Shown piece after piece: positions 12,862 through 24,295 of a stretch of 64,000 nt of DNA. Each line of letters starts with the position of its first letter. The stretch's first letter is position 1. The stretch spans positions 28,188,559-28,252,558 of the forward strand of contig CM067072.1 of the NCBI GenBank assembly GCA_033980235.1, read 5' to 3'. The position numbers were made by a program, and so were the translations under genes. Source of the stretch: Diadema setosum. Taxonomy: Eukaryota > Echinodermata > Echinoidea > Diadematoida > Diadematidae. A model generated the notes under the pieces. That model did no database searches, was not told the DNA's origin, and was given only the letters and a program-made list of their open reading frames with translations.

Positions 12862-13666
12862 TCAGATGTTGTTCAGGTGAAATGTTGTTATTGTTCAGAG
12901 AAGACTGGTATAACGAATATTCTTGGACTGAAAGAAAAAATGAACAGTTCGAAGCAAGCACAACACCGGCTGAAAGGACGTAGACTGGACAAGGACACAG
13001 CCATTGGTGAAAGCTTGCGGAGACGGTTGTCATGGTGATGAGAATAAATTCTTGTTCAGAAGCAGGATACGTCTGGTTCCTGAAGAGTCGACCTTGCCGC
13101 TTGATCACAGAGATTTTGGTTGCGACGATCCGCTTCGATATGATTAAATGTTCGCCTTTGTTCGCGTTCAAACAGAAACTCAAATTAATGCTACTCAATG
13201 ATTATATCAAAGTTGCCTGACTAGAATGCATTGACCTGCTATCTCCGTTGTCCTCTCGTAATAATGCCTGACAACTTTACTTGAAGTGTACGCTTGCTTT
13301 GCCTTTGGTCTCAGCCTTTGGCTTCAATTGTCTTTCTACGCTCATACTTTCTTTCTTTCACTTCATTTGCCCTTTGTACCTTGGTATTTTAGCTTCTAGA
13401 CATGTCCATCATAGTGCTAATTTTTCGTCCCATCTGCACTTCGAAGTGCATTCATATTGTTATTTCTTTCCTGGCACCCGCTGTTACATAAGTTCTACTA
13501 CTCTCGGTTACTCCCGGTTCCTTCATCAATTTCACATCTTGTTTAGAGAGTCCTTCATGTAGATTTCGTATACAAACGCACTTTCCATAATCCCTTGGAT
13601 AGTTTTCTTTAGTGGATATTTCTTCATTTTTCATATATATAAGTAGATATTTTTCATTTTTCATAT

Positions 13667-13671
<5 letters not shown>

Positions 13672-13716
<45 letters not shown>
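13672..13716. repeat. (TA)n microsatellite
   Basis: Pure alternating TA of about 40 bases. Confidence 0.95.
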
Positions 13717-13725
<9 letters not shown>

Positions 13726-13795
13726 ACCTCAATGTCAAATAATATATGAAAATAAATGCCCTGGAACTGTTAATATGCCAGTCATTTGAACGAAG

Positions 13796-13957
13796 CGCGG
13801 CGAGGTGGTGCCGTTGGTAGCTTATCTGCCTCAAGATCAGATGACTCGGGTTCGAAGCTCAGCGAGTTTTGCTGAGCAATGCTGTGAGTTGTTATGCTGT
13901 CCCCGCTTTTAGGAGGCGAAACACTCTGCCCTCTGATAGGAGATAACTGAATATCCC

Positions 13958-13960
<3 letters not shown>
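13796..13960 (+). mobile_element. tRNA-derived SINE, family 2
   Basis: TGGTGCCGTTGGTAGC is box A-like, and GGGTTCGAAGCTC at 13848-13860 is box B. Then come GCTGAGCAATGCTGTGAG, TGTCCCCGCTTTTAGGAGG and CACTCTGCCCTCTGATAGGA, matching the body of the copy at 4690-5040. The copy runs into a TG/CG/TA microsatellite. Confidence 0.75.
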
Positions 13961-14038
<78 letters not shown>

Positions 14039-14056
14039 TATATATATATATATATA

Positions 14057-14087
<31 letters not shown>

Positions 14088-14092
14088 AAGAG
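13958..14092. repeat. Compound TG-CG-TG-TA-GA microsatellite
   Basis: In order: (TG)n, CGCGCGCG, TGTG, a long (TA)n with one GA interruption, then (GA)n. Five dinucleotide blocks are contiguous in 135 bp at the tail of a SINE. Confidence 0.95.
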
Positions 14093-14599
14093 CAATGATG
14101 ATACTGATGATCGATAATGGATTGCGCTTCCTGTTAGAAAGTTCCCCCACTTTAAGGAACAGCCTGTCAAGGAAGGATAAGGCTGCTGCTGTGATCTGGT
14201 TGGATACGTGATGTACCAGGGCCAGCTTTTTTGGGCAAGACAGAAAAGGAAAAAAATGTTGACCGAAGCTGACCACAAATGCTAATGACTTAAAATCCTC
14301 GCCACGGGCAACTTTGAAGAGGTAGGGTGATTAGGATGAAGGTTAGATGGGACCTCAAACTGTGGTGCACCACAAGCATTTCTTCTGGTGTCTAATCCCC
14401 CTTCCTCTCCCCCCCCCCCCCCTTGAAGGGGGACCGGATGTGAAAAGCAAAGTCTTTCATTACAGCAAGTCACGTTTCACTTTTCTTTACAAGAATACCG
14501 TCACTTTCGCCGAAAAGACAAGATGGCTGGTAAGCCTAAGTGCAGCTACACTGTCGTGCTGCTTTACAGCGATCTTCCATCGGGACCAGTTGCATTATT

Positions 14600-14705
14600 G
14601 TGTATACCTTTGAATAGAGCGGACCGATTTACCCGGGTTTAATATGCATCCCGCTCTTTGCGATGAATGAATGAAGCACAACAATTTACGTGCGTGGGTT
14701 GTGAC
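14600..14705 (-). mobile_element. SINE family 2 body fragment
   Basis: CCCGCTCTTTGCGATGAATGAATG followed by TTTACGTGCGTGGGTTGTGACTC matches, in the same order, 4801-4868 of the family 2 copy. The head is missing. Confidence 0.6.
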
Positions 14706-15001
14706 TCTCTCTCTCTCCCTCTCTCTCTCTCACTCTCCTTCCCTCTCTATCTTTATCTCTTTCCTTGACTCTTTCCTTCTCTCCCTCTCTCTCTCTATCC
14801 ATTCTCCTTTCTTTTTCATCTGTTTTGTCCAACGCCATCCATGTTTTAAACATGTCTTCAAGATATAAACATACGAAAAATGTCGCCTTAACGCCCCACA
14901 CCAGTGTCTAGGTATCTCTTTATCTGTACATAATGTCTTTCATAATATGGTATGATTTATGCTTATATCTATCACTCTATATTTCTATCAATCTATGTTT
15001 C

Positions 15002-15110
15002 CATCTATCTATCTATCTATCTATTTATCTATCTATCTATCTAACTATCTATCTATCTATCTGTCTATTTATCTATCCATCTATATTTCTATCTATTTGG
15101 GTGTGTTTTC
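15002..15110. repeat. (ATCT)n microsatellite
   Basis: Imperfect ATCT/TATC units with occasional substitutions (ATTT, AACT, GTCT). A longer array of the same unit lies at 26353-26560. Confidence 0.95.
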
Positions 15111-15765
15111 TGTTCTTAGATGATTTAGCCGTGAAAACTGCCCATGATATGAAAATAGTTTGGCCGCATTTGGCAGTAAAATAGACCGAGTTTGGCCGTG
15201 AAGACTATAGAGGCGATCTGGTAACCCTGGTCGCTCCAGTTGGTTGATGTGCGTGCAGTTATCGAGCGCTTCGCAGCGAGTGAAGCCATTTTTTCCTAGA
15301 TGAGAAAACACATAAAAGCAAATAGTTTTTCGTAAATAATGGTGGCCTGATATACATTTCCGGTAGCTCCGAGGGGCACCAGTAAATTCGAGCCATGTAT
15401 ACATCATGAATATGTATATATCTATAAATCATTAAAGATACAACAATGGTTGTTTGTTGTAAATGTTTGTTGATCTATACGTTTTGATACGAATGTGTAC
15501 GCACAAAATAATGTGAATTGGATAATGAGTACTTAAATCATCAAGCGAGAGTGTGCGCTTGTTTGTGCGTCTGTGTGTATGTGTGTGTATGTCCTATGTG
15601 AGTATTATGCAAGTGAAGACACGACAGCACTCGCGTAAAAAGAAGCAACAAACCAAATGTATCCAAATAATACTACTTATGAAGATGTAGACACACAAAC
15701 ACACCTTAGGTCCTAACCCTATTCTCTGTTGATGATTATAATCGATGTCATTCTCGCTTCCGCTC

Positions 15766-15935
15766 TCTCCTTCTGTCTCTCTTTCTCTCTATCTTTCTCC
15801 CTTTCTCTCTCTCCTTCTCTCTCTCTCTTTCTCTCTATCTTTCTCCCTTTCTCTCTCTCTCTCTCTCTTTCCTTATCTCAGCCTACCCAACCTCTCTCCC
15901 CCCATCTCTCTCTCTCTCTCTCTCTCTCTCTGCCC
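15766..15935. repeat. (TC)n-rich polypyrimidine tract
   Basis: Nearly all pyrimidine on the plus strand, mostly TC dinucleotides with CTTTCTCCC interruptions. It makes low-complexity open frames in every reading frame; none is a gene. Confidence 0.95.
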
Positions 15936-15939
15936 CAAC

Positions 15940-16400
15940 GTTCCCATTATTGGCCCGACCACTTGACCGTGTGTTTGCTCAATTCCCGACAGTGCTGCCA
16001 CATCGCCGAACAATTGTAACATTTACACCCAGATTGATTAGAATCACCTGCACTCCGCATCTCCGATACAATTGCGGAGCCCGCGCGACGAAGCCGCCGC
16101 GACTTCCGCACAGGATCGTCGCAACTTCAGACTTCCTTGGCTTCGACCATCCCGCGCTTTGTCAGTCTCTCTCCACGAACCTTCCTCCCACCCACCCCCC
16201 CCCCCCCTTTCCCCCCACTCCCTCTCTCCCTCTGGTGAAATAGACCACTGGACAGGAAAACGGAAACATGCACCGGGCTCGTAGCGCCATTGCCATTTCT
16301 CATTACGCGCTCAAATATTTGTTTAAAGACAGCACCAGCCGACGGGCAGCGAATTCGGTCATTACGTCACCGCCATGGGGGGCATTGATAATGAGGGTCG
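15940..16400. other. CpG-containing repeat-poor island
   Basis: Unlike its surroundings this stretch has many CpGs (for example GAGCCCGCGCGACGAAGCC near 16076) and few simple repeats apart from one C run. ATTACGTCACCGCCATGG near 16362 looks like a CRE-related site. No coding assignment; candidate regulatory sequence only. Confidence 0.25.
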
Positions 16401-16935
16401 CCGCCACTTACAAAAAAAAAGGGGAAAGCAATTACCTCGTCAGCTTTGTAGATTTTTTTTTCACTATGTTTTGGCTGTAAGGTATATATCTATGCATACT
16501 TTTCACTACGCGGGCGTACCAAAAACAAAACAAACAAACAAACACACACAAGTGATTATCATACTGATGTATGACATGCATAGTGTGGCAGATTCTGGAA
16601 CACAGACTTTTTGTTGTTTCCCCGTGAAAGACTTACTTAGAAAAAAAAGATAAACAAAACAGACAAACTGATATCTCTACTCTCGTTACAACATCCACTT
16701 TAAACAGACGAACTTTAGAAGTTGTAAAGGCAGACTGTTTGAACTTTTCTACCTCATGCGCAGCTTTTTGAAAAGCCAAGAGGTAAAAAGTGAGATGCAT
16801 TACTTCGCTTTTAAATCAAAGTCAAACGAAAATACCCGTCCAATGTTCAGACATTAACATCGGTTTAAGACGCGTAGCTCAGCAATTACATAGCGTACAT
16901 AAAGTAACTAGGGCCTAACTAAAACACCGACCGGC

Positions 16936-16961
16936 GGGGGGGGGGGGGGGGGGGGGGGGGG
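16936..16961. repeat. Poly(G) run
   Basis: About 26 G in a row. Similar G or C runs occur near 11161, 14410, 16197, 20737, 23825, 25121, 34686, 38789, 43127, 46707, 54630, 57857 and 63177. Confidence 0.9.
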
Positions 16962-17232
16962 ACGGACGATCCTTTTCATTGCCGATGGTCGTGATTGTGT
17001 TATTGTAAATCTTGACTTTTTTGTTGTTCTTTCGGGCGAGTATTGTATATTAAATTTTTGTTTCTTTATTACTGTTATTACGGCTATACAAGACGATCCA
17101 GAGAAGATATGAAAATATTTTTAAAGAATGCAAAACTGAGCCGAGAAGATGACTATTGAAACGCTGCAATATCTATATCTTTTTCGATCTCTCCTCCATA
17201 TGTACAGTATTTGTATTTTGGTAAATGTTTGT

Positions 17233-17268
<36 letters not shown>

Positions 17269-17613
17269 AGAGAGTATGGGCACGCGCGTTTATGTGCTGT
17301 TTCTATAACCAGGTGTTTATATCAGATCCATTGCTTATGATTTACTCTTCGACAATCATTAATAAATCATGCTGTTTATAAATTCATTTCTTTGATTTAT
17401 CTTTTCCACAAAGTTGATATAGCTTTGCCAAGGCTGTTACATCCATTTAACTGATTGTAAAGTTGTCTATGATGAATGTCCGGGTATTATGTGTGTTTTT
17501 TGCGTAGATTTGACACTGAAGGTCCAATTTCAGACAGTATCGACTACATTATTTCAAAAACATCTGAGTTCCAAACTAAAGTGTTGCTTTTTGGGCCTTT
17601 CATTCTTTTCCAG

Positions 17614-17673
17614 ATCTATCGGATGAAATTTCAATTCTTCTGACACACCATGGCGACGAGGGACGGAATGACG
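17614..17673 (+). CDS. 60 nt internal exon, extracellular side of transmembrane protein (predicted)
   Basis: A pyrimidine-rich stretch ends in CTTTTCCAG, and the exon is closed by the near-consensus donor GACG|GTAAGTG. Of the three frames only one is clean through the exon; it reads LSDEISILLTHHGDEGRND, with phase 1 at both ends. Because 60 is divisible by three it could be a cassette exon, included or skipped without frame change. Joining to the transmembrane exon works if that exon starts at 34730, giving ...GRND-G-NESFASAL.... The segment would then lie just outside the membrane. The preceding exon was not found and is probably outside the window. The exon is too short for the coding call to be secure; splice signals and phase are the main support. 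Confidence 0.55.
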
Positions 17674-17809
17674 GTAAGTGTAAATAAAACGCATTACTGT
17701 ATTATCATAATAATACGACATTACATAAGATTAAACTTAAAAAGTTCGGCAAAGTTGCAATGAATTGTATCAGGTGAATGACAGCATGTCGTCTAATGAA
17801 CTGTTGTTG

Positions 17810-17960
17810 GTCGGTTGGTTTAGACCATGGGCTCTTGATCTTTAGGCTTCCGGTTCAACTCTGTAAGCTGCATTGATGGTGTCATCTGCTTTGGAAGAGT
17901 CCTGGCTGTTTATCTTGTGGTTGCCTGAAGACGAGCGCTACTAGTCTCTTCTTTAGTTGC
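17810..17960 (+). mobile_element. tRNA-derived SINE, family 3
   Basis: Box A-like GGTTGGTTTAGACC and box B CCGGTTCAACTC at tRNA spacing, followed by a short body ending near GTTGCGAGACGCC. It stops about 10 bp before the TTAA foldback at 17970. Confidence 0.6.
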
Positions 17961-17969
17961 GAGACGCCA

Positions 17970-18348
17970 TTAAAGGGATTGTACAGTTTTGGTTGAGACC
18001 TAATTTCAGGTTTCTAACATTATTGGTGAAATAATGAGAAACCTCCCATGAAATATGAAAGAGCATGTAATTCTATGAAAAATTCAACGTTTATTTGATG
18101 AAAATTGGTTTTGAAATGGCTGAGATATCCAAAAAAGAGCGATTCTAATAAAAGTGTGGGACCCACACTTTATTACGATCGGTTTGTTTTACTTTGTTTT
18201 TGGATGTTTCAGTCATTCCAAACCCGATTTTCATCAAATAAATATTGAATTCCTCTTAAAATGGTATGCTCTGGACTTTATCATAAGCGTTTTCTTGGTA
18301 TCTCGCAAAAAGTTAAAAGCCCCTACCAATACTGTACCATCCCTTTAA
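17970..18348. mobile_element. TTAA-bounded foldback/MITE, copy 2
   Basis: The left end TTAAAGGGATTGTACAGT and the right end ACTGTACCATCCCTTTAA are inverted repeats with one mismatch in 18. The interior matches copy 1 (6363-6753) almost throughout, including the central GTGTGGGACCCACAC palindrome and the ATGAAAAT/ATTTTCAT arms. It carries no transposase, so it is non-autonomous. Confidence 0.85.
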
Positions 18349-19272
18349 GTTGTAGATTGTATGAAATATGGCGCAAAGAAAAAAAAGTACGAGAGCAGTG
18401 AATTGCAAAAATATTGATTATTGAAAGGAAAACAAAAGTTAAGATGCAGAGCGGTTTCTTCTCAGGGATATGATTTACAACACAATACTCAGTGACCAGT
18501 AGGATTTTTTTTTTTCAAATATATAGGCCTCATGATATACATACACACACACACACATACACACAGAGAGGTTCTACAAAATGCAATCCACTTCAAATTC
18601 TTCGTTTATTTTATATCAATTCATTCTTCCTCTCTTCTGATCTCCCCAACCTTTCCTCTCGTGTCCTGCTTTTTGTTCTCCACAATATCTTATTCCGATA
18701 TCTCCTCATCGGACATAATATACGCACCACAGTATTGTTCACATCATTGTAAACGAGAGGCATGATGTATACATGTAGCTATGACCATGAGAGAGGGTGG
18801 GCGGGAAAGAGAGAGAGAGGGAGAGAGGGGGAAGAGATAGAGAGATGGAGGGAAGGAGAGAATTCGAGTTTCATCGGAACGACGCGTGATTGCGATCCAC
18901 GGTTCATGATCGAATATTCCCCGTTATGAAGTCGTTGAGATGTCTTCTGAAGGGTTAGTTCGTATGGGTCGATCACCGTCAAGCTCTACACGAACAAGCG
19001 AGCGATTGTGTGTGGAAACGGGGCCACGCGGAAAGCTGTTAAAAGGCGGGAAACGCATGCATTATAGACTGAACAATCTCAGACCGTGTAGTCTGCCGTC
19101 TGAACTGGTTGCTCGGAGCGCTGTATTGTACGTTCGAGGTTTAATCATCGCGACCCGTGATTGATAATCAATCCGTGTGACTGTTTAATGCAGGGCAGTA
19201 AAAAAAAAAGTAAAACATTGATGTATGTTTCACTAGGATGATGTTGGCAACCTTTTTTTTCCAACAATGCCA

Positions 19273-19286
19273 GTTGTCATGGCAAC
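19273..19286 (+). promoter_or_regulatory. RFX X-box GTTGTCATGGCAAC
   Basis: Exact match to the RFX consensus GTHNYYATRRNAAC. First of four exact matches in this intron. Confidence 0.5.
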
Positions 19287-19657
19287 AGCAATGCTCGTAG
19301 CTCATTCAACTGCTGTCTGGCTGCGGCTAAAGCTACTAGTAGGCCCCCTATATATTTGCTCTAGCACCTTGCAATAATTGCAAACCTGTGTGCACAACTG
19401 GCCCTGAATATCTCAGTCTAACGGATTTTAATTTGATCAAGTCACGCACAATCGCCTCTGTAGTGGAAGCAAGATGGATGTTAGCCATTTCCTCTCAAAA
19501 CAAATTAGATACATCTGAAATGCAACCATCTAGACATTCGTATGACACTTTGAAGTAAATAATCTAATTTACTATGCTAAAGGCATCTATCAACTCTCTA
19601 GTCATCTTTTTACTCGATTTCTATCTCAGAGATAGTGCATACATTCCCACTGTCTAC

Positions 19658-19671
19658 GTTGTCATGGTAAC
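19658..19671 (+). promoter_or_regulatory. RFX X-box GTTGTCATGGTAAC
   Basis: Exact consensus match 385 bp from the previous X-box. The surrounding 19200-19900 is nearly free of simple repeats. Confidence 0.5.
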
Positions 19672-21099
19672 CATATGATATTCAAGCCCTAGATGACTGC
19701 CATGGTGATAACCCTGGATGATTCGACTTAATATGGCGAACCAATCAAGAATATACTGCATCCGAGAAAAACGAAAATGTTCGATTAGTGATGCGAAGTC
19801 AGGCTTTCAAGGAACACCCAAAAGGAGCTTCTTCATGGAACTTAGAGTTCTGATTCGCGTGCGCGTGAACTCGAGTTCCTGTTAACTATGTTTAAGTTTT
19901 ACATCAAACTCCTATAAAGATATATATATATATGTATATATATTTCTTAATCAGTGTTAATGTTATGACCAAATATATGGGAAGCAAAAATTTCAATATT
20001 GACTTTACACACAGGTCATGTTTCTTTTAAATGTCATATTCTGGTACAAAAACATCTTTTACTGGGTATAAATGCTGGTATGAAATAGCAGAGTGTATAT
20101 TGCTATTAGCTGAATTGTTCATTCTAATAACATGAAGACATAATGATACTCAATAGTATCTGAGTGATAAAAGAGTGACTGTAATAATTGTTCAGTTGGA
20201 AGTTTAAACAAAATGATTTTGTACATAAGGGAAATCAACAGAAATGGCACGTAGCCATCAGATTATACCTATGCGATAAGAAAGAGAGATATTTTCTTGA
20301 ATACAGCTTTCTTCGCCACATTGATAGAGATATGGTGACCCAATTCGTGTTACGTATACCCGTTAATGGCCCGATGTCAGTTTAATAATATAGGCCTAAT
20401 GGCATGGGGCATACAAGATAAGACTGTCGCGTTCAGCGCAAGGAGAATATATACCAAGAAGGCAGTGAGAATGTATATACACGTAGTATTTTTGATTCAT
20501 CGTGGCTGTATACTATTATTCGATGAAACTCCGTTTGCTGTTTCCTTTGTCAATCCGCGATTGGTGCACCATCTTCCTTCCATATGCAGGAACCCTGAGG
20601 GCGTAGTTCAACTAGGTTTCTATAGTTCGAAAAATCTAAGCTGCATGCATGGTTGTATACATTCTACCGAGTCTGTGATATCCAGCTATGAAAAAGAAAG
20701 ATTAATTCTAATGCAAATGCTCGGTGATGGAGGGGTGGGGGGGGGGGGGGGTTGAGGGATGTAGGCCCTACAGTGATATAAAAAATTGTGTTAATATCCC
20801 ATTAGCGTGGCATGCTACAATAGGATATTACGCCATTGTCAATATCACTATGAAGATAACTTAGCACTTCCATTCCTGACGAAGGGGGAGGCCCCGGAAA
20901 TTAATAGAATTTTTAGAAAATACCAATGTGTACTGTGTTAAGGTCAACTGTTGTGTAATCATTTAGGGAAAAATACTTCAAATGGACATTACTGTTTATG
21001 CACAACAGTCAAACCACATTTAATGTCTTCTTATAAAGCTTTATCGATTAGGGTAAAACCAGAATGAAGAATTGGAGCCCTGCAGTGTTCGTGCACTCG

Positions 21100-21430
21100 C
21101 TGTGAACCCTAGCTTAACTTGCTACTGACTCCGTTGGGAAGGGGATTTCTACCCATCGCTGTGGTTCGCAGGAAAACTTCGTTTATGCTTGGGAGGGCTT
21201 CGCGTCTCCCACAGGCCCCACGGTCTGCGGCCGTGCGACTACAACTCGCCCCGCATCTCTGCTTTTTCTCGGAAGTGAACAAGGCGTCCCGTGACGTCAT
21301 TACCACAATTCCGTCGCCATGGAAACAGATGGATGCATTAAAGTAAAAAAGGACTCGGGAGGACAAATAAGAAAAAAAAATCGGAGAGCGACGAGCGGTC
21401 CGTGCGAGACAGCGAGTTAACTAGAGTATT
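21100..21430. promoter_or_regulatory. CpG-rich promoter-like island with CRE and X-box
   Basis: The composition changes sharply to CpG-rich sequence (GGCCCCACGGTCTGCGGCCG near 21212). TGACGTCA lies at 21292-21299 and an exact X-box GTCGCCATGGAAAC at 21313-21326, 13 bp apart. Together they look like the core of a CpG-type promoter or enhancer of a ciliated or neural cell type. Transcription from here is inferred, not shown. Confidence 0.4.
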
Positions 21431-21575
21431 AGAAGCTCTTTGCACGAAGGTGTCGGAGAGGAGCCCCGAGGCTACGGCGGCCTTCTCCCGTCACCTGCTG
21501 CAGTGGATCAGCCCATGCGGCAGCGAGGACCTGATGAAAATTCAATATAACCGAAAATCATGGAAGACGCAATAA
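21319..21575 (+). other. Possible small coding region split by a 9-A run
   Basis: An ATG at 21319 in good context (GTCGCCATGG) opens a 33-codon frame (start METDGCIKVKKDSGG) ending at 21418-21420. A second frame, from the A run at 21372-21380 to a stop at 21573, reads protein-like: SELTRVLEALCTKVSERS, then ATAAFSRHLLQWISPC. The two frames differ by one base at the homopolymer. The options are an independent small gene with an indel or assembly error in the A run, a decayed gene fragment, or chance. I recognise no family. Confidence 0.25.
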
Positions 21576-21865
21576 AACAAAACTGATGGGGTAGAAATGA
21601 GAAAAGCAGACATGCATAATCCAGCAGAAAGGGCCTCCTTGGCTTATCTCCGCTGTTGGTGTTGGTGTTTTATTGATTAAGAGGAAAGAACACTTAGACC
21701 CAAGATGGAGATCTTGACCAGACATTTGCCAGATATGAAACTCGGCGGCTGACCAGTCTTTTGTTCGATTTTCTTGAGACTGTAATGCCACCTAGGAGAC
21801 CAAGGAAGGGTAGAAGAAAAGAAATGCAAACGGGACGTCTGGACACTTTCGTGAGAAGCTTCTGT

Positions 21866-21868
<3 letters not shown>

Positions 21869-21917
<49 letters not shown>
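21869..21917. repeat. (TG)n microsatellite
   Basis: About 24 perfect TG units. Confidence 0.97.
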
Positions 21918-21919
<2 letters not shown>

Positions 21920-22814
21920 TTTAGTGTTTTAAGTCACGACTGTCATGTTCATTCTTTTATTCTCCAGAGTCTGGCGAAATCTTAAACCAATTGCCTACAC
22001 GAGACACCCGAAAATCTTGTTAGTCCTCCATAAAAAGTTATCGGGAATTTGAGAATTTAGAAGGGAATAGGCTTACAAAAAAATTTATCCCACAAAGAAA
22101 CAATTAATTAATGTCACACACTCATATCTGTACCTTTTGTAGATGGGGTGGGCGTGGCTGGAATGTGGAGTGTAGTTCGTATGGAGTTCGTGTTTTCTGT
22201 TCATATCCTGTAGATGTCTAAATCTTCATATACTCTTGATATCACACTAGGCTGCAGCTCTTACCTATACTCCTTCCAAAACCTTGTCAGTGAATTCTAC
22301 CGTGATATGTATGTGTGTTATTTTGAAATACTAGTAAAATCGATAACGTACGTACAGCATGTCTAAATAACTATGTCGGCACGCCTGACTGTATCGCTCT
22401 GCTCCCCGCTTCATTTCATTTTAGATTTTCAACGTTTTTATATCTTCATCATTTTGTTTTGTAACTTTCAGTAATCATCACAGAGATATATCCTCTTGAA
22501 AACTTAAATCCACTAATGAAACTGCGCGAGAGACACATATCCCTATCGCCCGTCTGTGATGGGTTTCCCGCCAAACCGGAGCAATATCCACTGATTGATG
22601 ATCCCTTTACGTCTATAATACTCTGTAAGTGCGATCGTCAACGCGACGAGAGGGTTTTCTGCTTCTTTACCCTTTTCCTCTGTCTCTGCCTTTTCTTCCT
22701 CTTTCTCCTCCCTCCTGTCTTCTTCGTCTTCTTTCTCCCACGTTGCCTTCTTCTTCTTCTTCTTCTCTCACTGTTTGTTGTGTTCCTCTTCATTAATTCT
22801 TCGTTTCTTTCGTT

Positions 22815-23026
22815 GGGGGTACTGTGGCATAGTGGATAAGACTCCCGACTCCCGATCCGAGGACCCGAGTTCGAATCCCGCCCAGTGCTTACGTCCTTGG
22901 ACAAGATGTTTTTACCCACAATGTCCCTCTCGACCCAGGTGTATAAATGGGTACCTGGCACCGCTAGGGTAATAATAATAGCAGGGCCCTCTGGTAGAGC
23001 AGTGGCTAAATAAGACATTATTATCA

Positions 23027-23057
<31 letters not shown>

Positions 23058-23075
23058 TACTATTACTATTATTCG
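22815..23075 (+). mobile_element. tRNA-derived SINE, family 1, best copy
   Basis: The head has CTGTGGCATAGTGGATAAG (box A) and GAGTTCGAATCC at 22867-22878 (box B). The body has CCTTGGACAAGATGTTTT, ACCCACAATGTCCCTCTC, GACCCAGGTGTATAAATGGG and TACCTGGCA. It ends in GCTAAATAAGACATTATTAT and an ATT trinucleotide tail. This layout (tRNA head, unrelated body, simple-repeat tail) is that of a SINE, and the body is of a type common in sea urchins. Not an active tRNA gene: no acceptor stem forms. Confidence 0.8.
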
Positions 23076-24204
23076 TTCCCTCTTCTTTCCTCTTTTCTCC
23101 TTTGTCTTTATATTATATGCAGACTTTGATTGGTACACGAGTGAACTTCATTTTTGATGGTTTCAGATATTTGCGATTAAAGCTGCTAAAAACAAAAAAT
23201 AATAGGAAAATATCGAATATTTCTAGTCATAACTTGAAAAATATCCCTTGCAATATGCAACAAGTGAGGTAACTCTGGAAAGGTTTCGTTTTTCTTTATC
23301 TGATAATGAACGTACTTCGTAATGTTTCAATATAGCGCTTATCCCATTTTGAGGTCTAACTCTTTATATATTAACCCTCGGCGTGCCATATTAATTTCCT
23401 GTCCATAGATTAGTAGGTAAAATTTATGTCAGTTTGTCTCTTTGGCACAGAAAGGGATAATATATAGTTTCATGTACTTCTTCTTGTTTTTTATTTTCAT
23501 ATTTCTGTTAATATCTGTTATTTCTTTTTCATTTATGATCAGCTGCTTCTCTATTTTGTCTATTTTTTCTTGGTTACTCTTTTTTCTTATCCTTTCTTCT
23601 TCCTTTTGGACACTTTCTTTTATTTCTCTGTCTTATTTTTGTCTATCTTCTTTTCTTTTCTCTCCTTACATTAATGGCTGATAATGTGCAAGAATATAAG
23701 TTAACAGGATGACCATTGCACCCTTGTGAAGCCAAACATCCCTTCGACGAAAGGTCGTCAGCTACGTTTCTAATATACTTCCCGCCATTCCCGAACCCCT
23801 TCCCGCCCCTCCCTCCACCTTCCCGCGACACCACCCCCCCCCCCCCCTCCCCCTTTTACGCAGCGGAATGTTGTAAAACGTTTTGCACTTTCTCTTCCCA
23901 GTTTGTCAACCCACTTTGCGGAAAAAAAAAAGATCATTGCGGAGCGCACATGCCATTACGATTCTAACTATTCTCACTTTCGACTAGATGGGATTTTTTT
24001 TTTCATACTCCCTTGAGGACATTGAGAGGGAGGAAAAGAAAAAGAAAAGGAACTCATTCCTTCACTGTCGATAAGACTTTCTTCCCCTTCCCAAGTATTT
24101 GATAGAAGGTAAATATAAAAGCTCTTAACGACAAGTGCGCCGAAATGTCACAATGTATTAACAAGAGGCATTATCTTCGACTGATCAAAAACGATTCCTT
24201 CCTA

Positions 24205-24221
24205 TGAACAAAAAACAAAAC

Positions 24222-24252
<31 letters not shown>

Positions 24253-24295
24253 CAAAACAAAACAAAAGCGCGCGCGCACACACACACACACACAT
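24205..24295. repeat. (AAAAC)n followed by (GC)n(AC)n
   Basis: About eleven AAAAC-type pentamers run straight into GCGCGCGC and ACACACAC. Confidence 0.95.

Larger units (their letters stand above)
1..17613. other. Upstream or intronic non-coding sequence
   Basis: No exon with good splice sites and coding character was found here. If exon 17614-17673 is real, its phase-1 acceptor requires an upstream exon, so most of this stretch is probably intron of the same gene. It contains SINE copies, a retrotransposon remnant, a foldback element, many (AC)n/(TG)n, (TC)n, (TA)n and ATCT microsatellites and several repeat-poor patches. Open frames present are short and lack domain signals. Confidence 0.6.

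Noticed and set aside
22516..22839. 107-codon frame with an internal GTAAGT
   Set aside because: The donor-like site at 22625 has no acceptor upstream, and the second half of the frame is a TTC/CTT-rich low-complexity tract.
22815..22890. Candidate functional tRNA gene
   Set aside because: Boxes A and B are present but no acceptor stem or anticodon arm forms, and a SINE body and tail follow.
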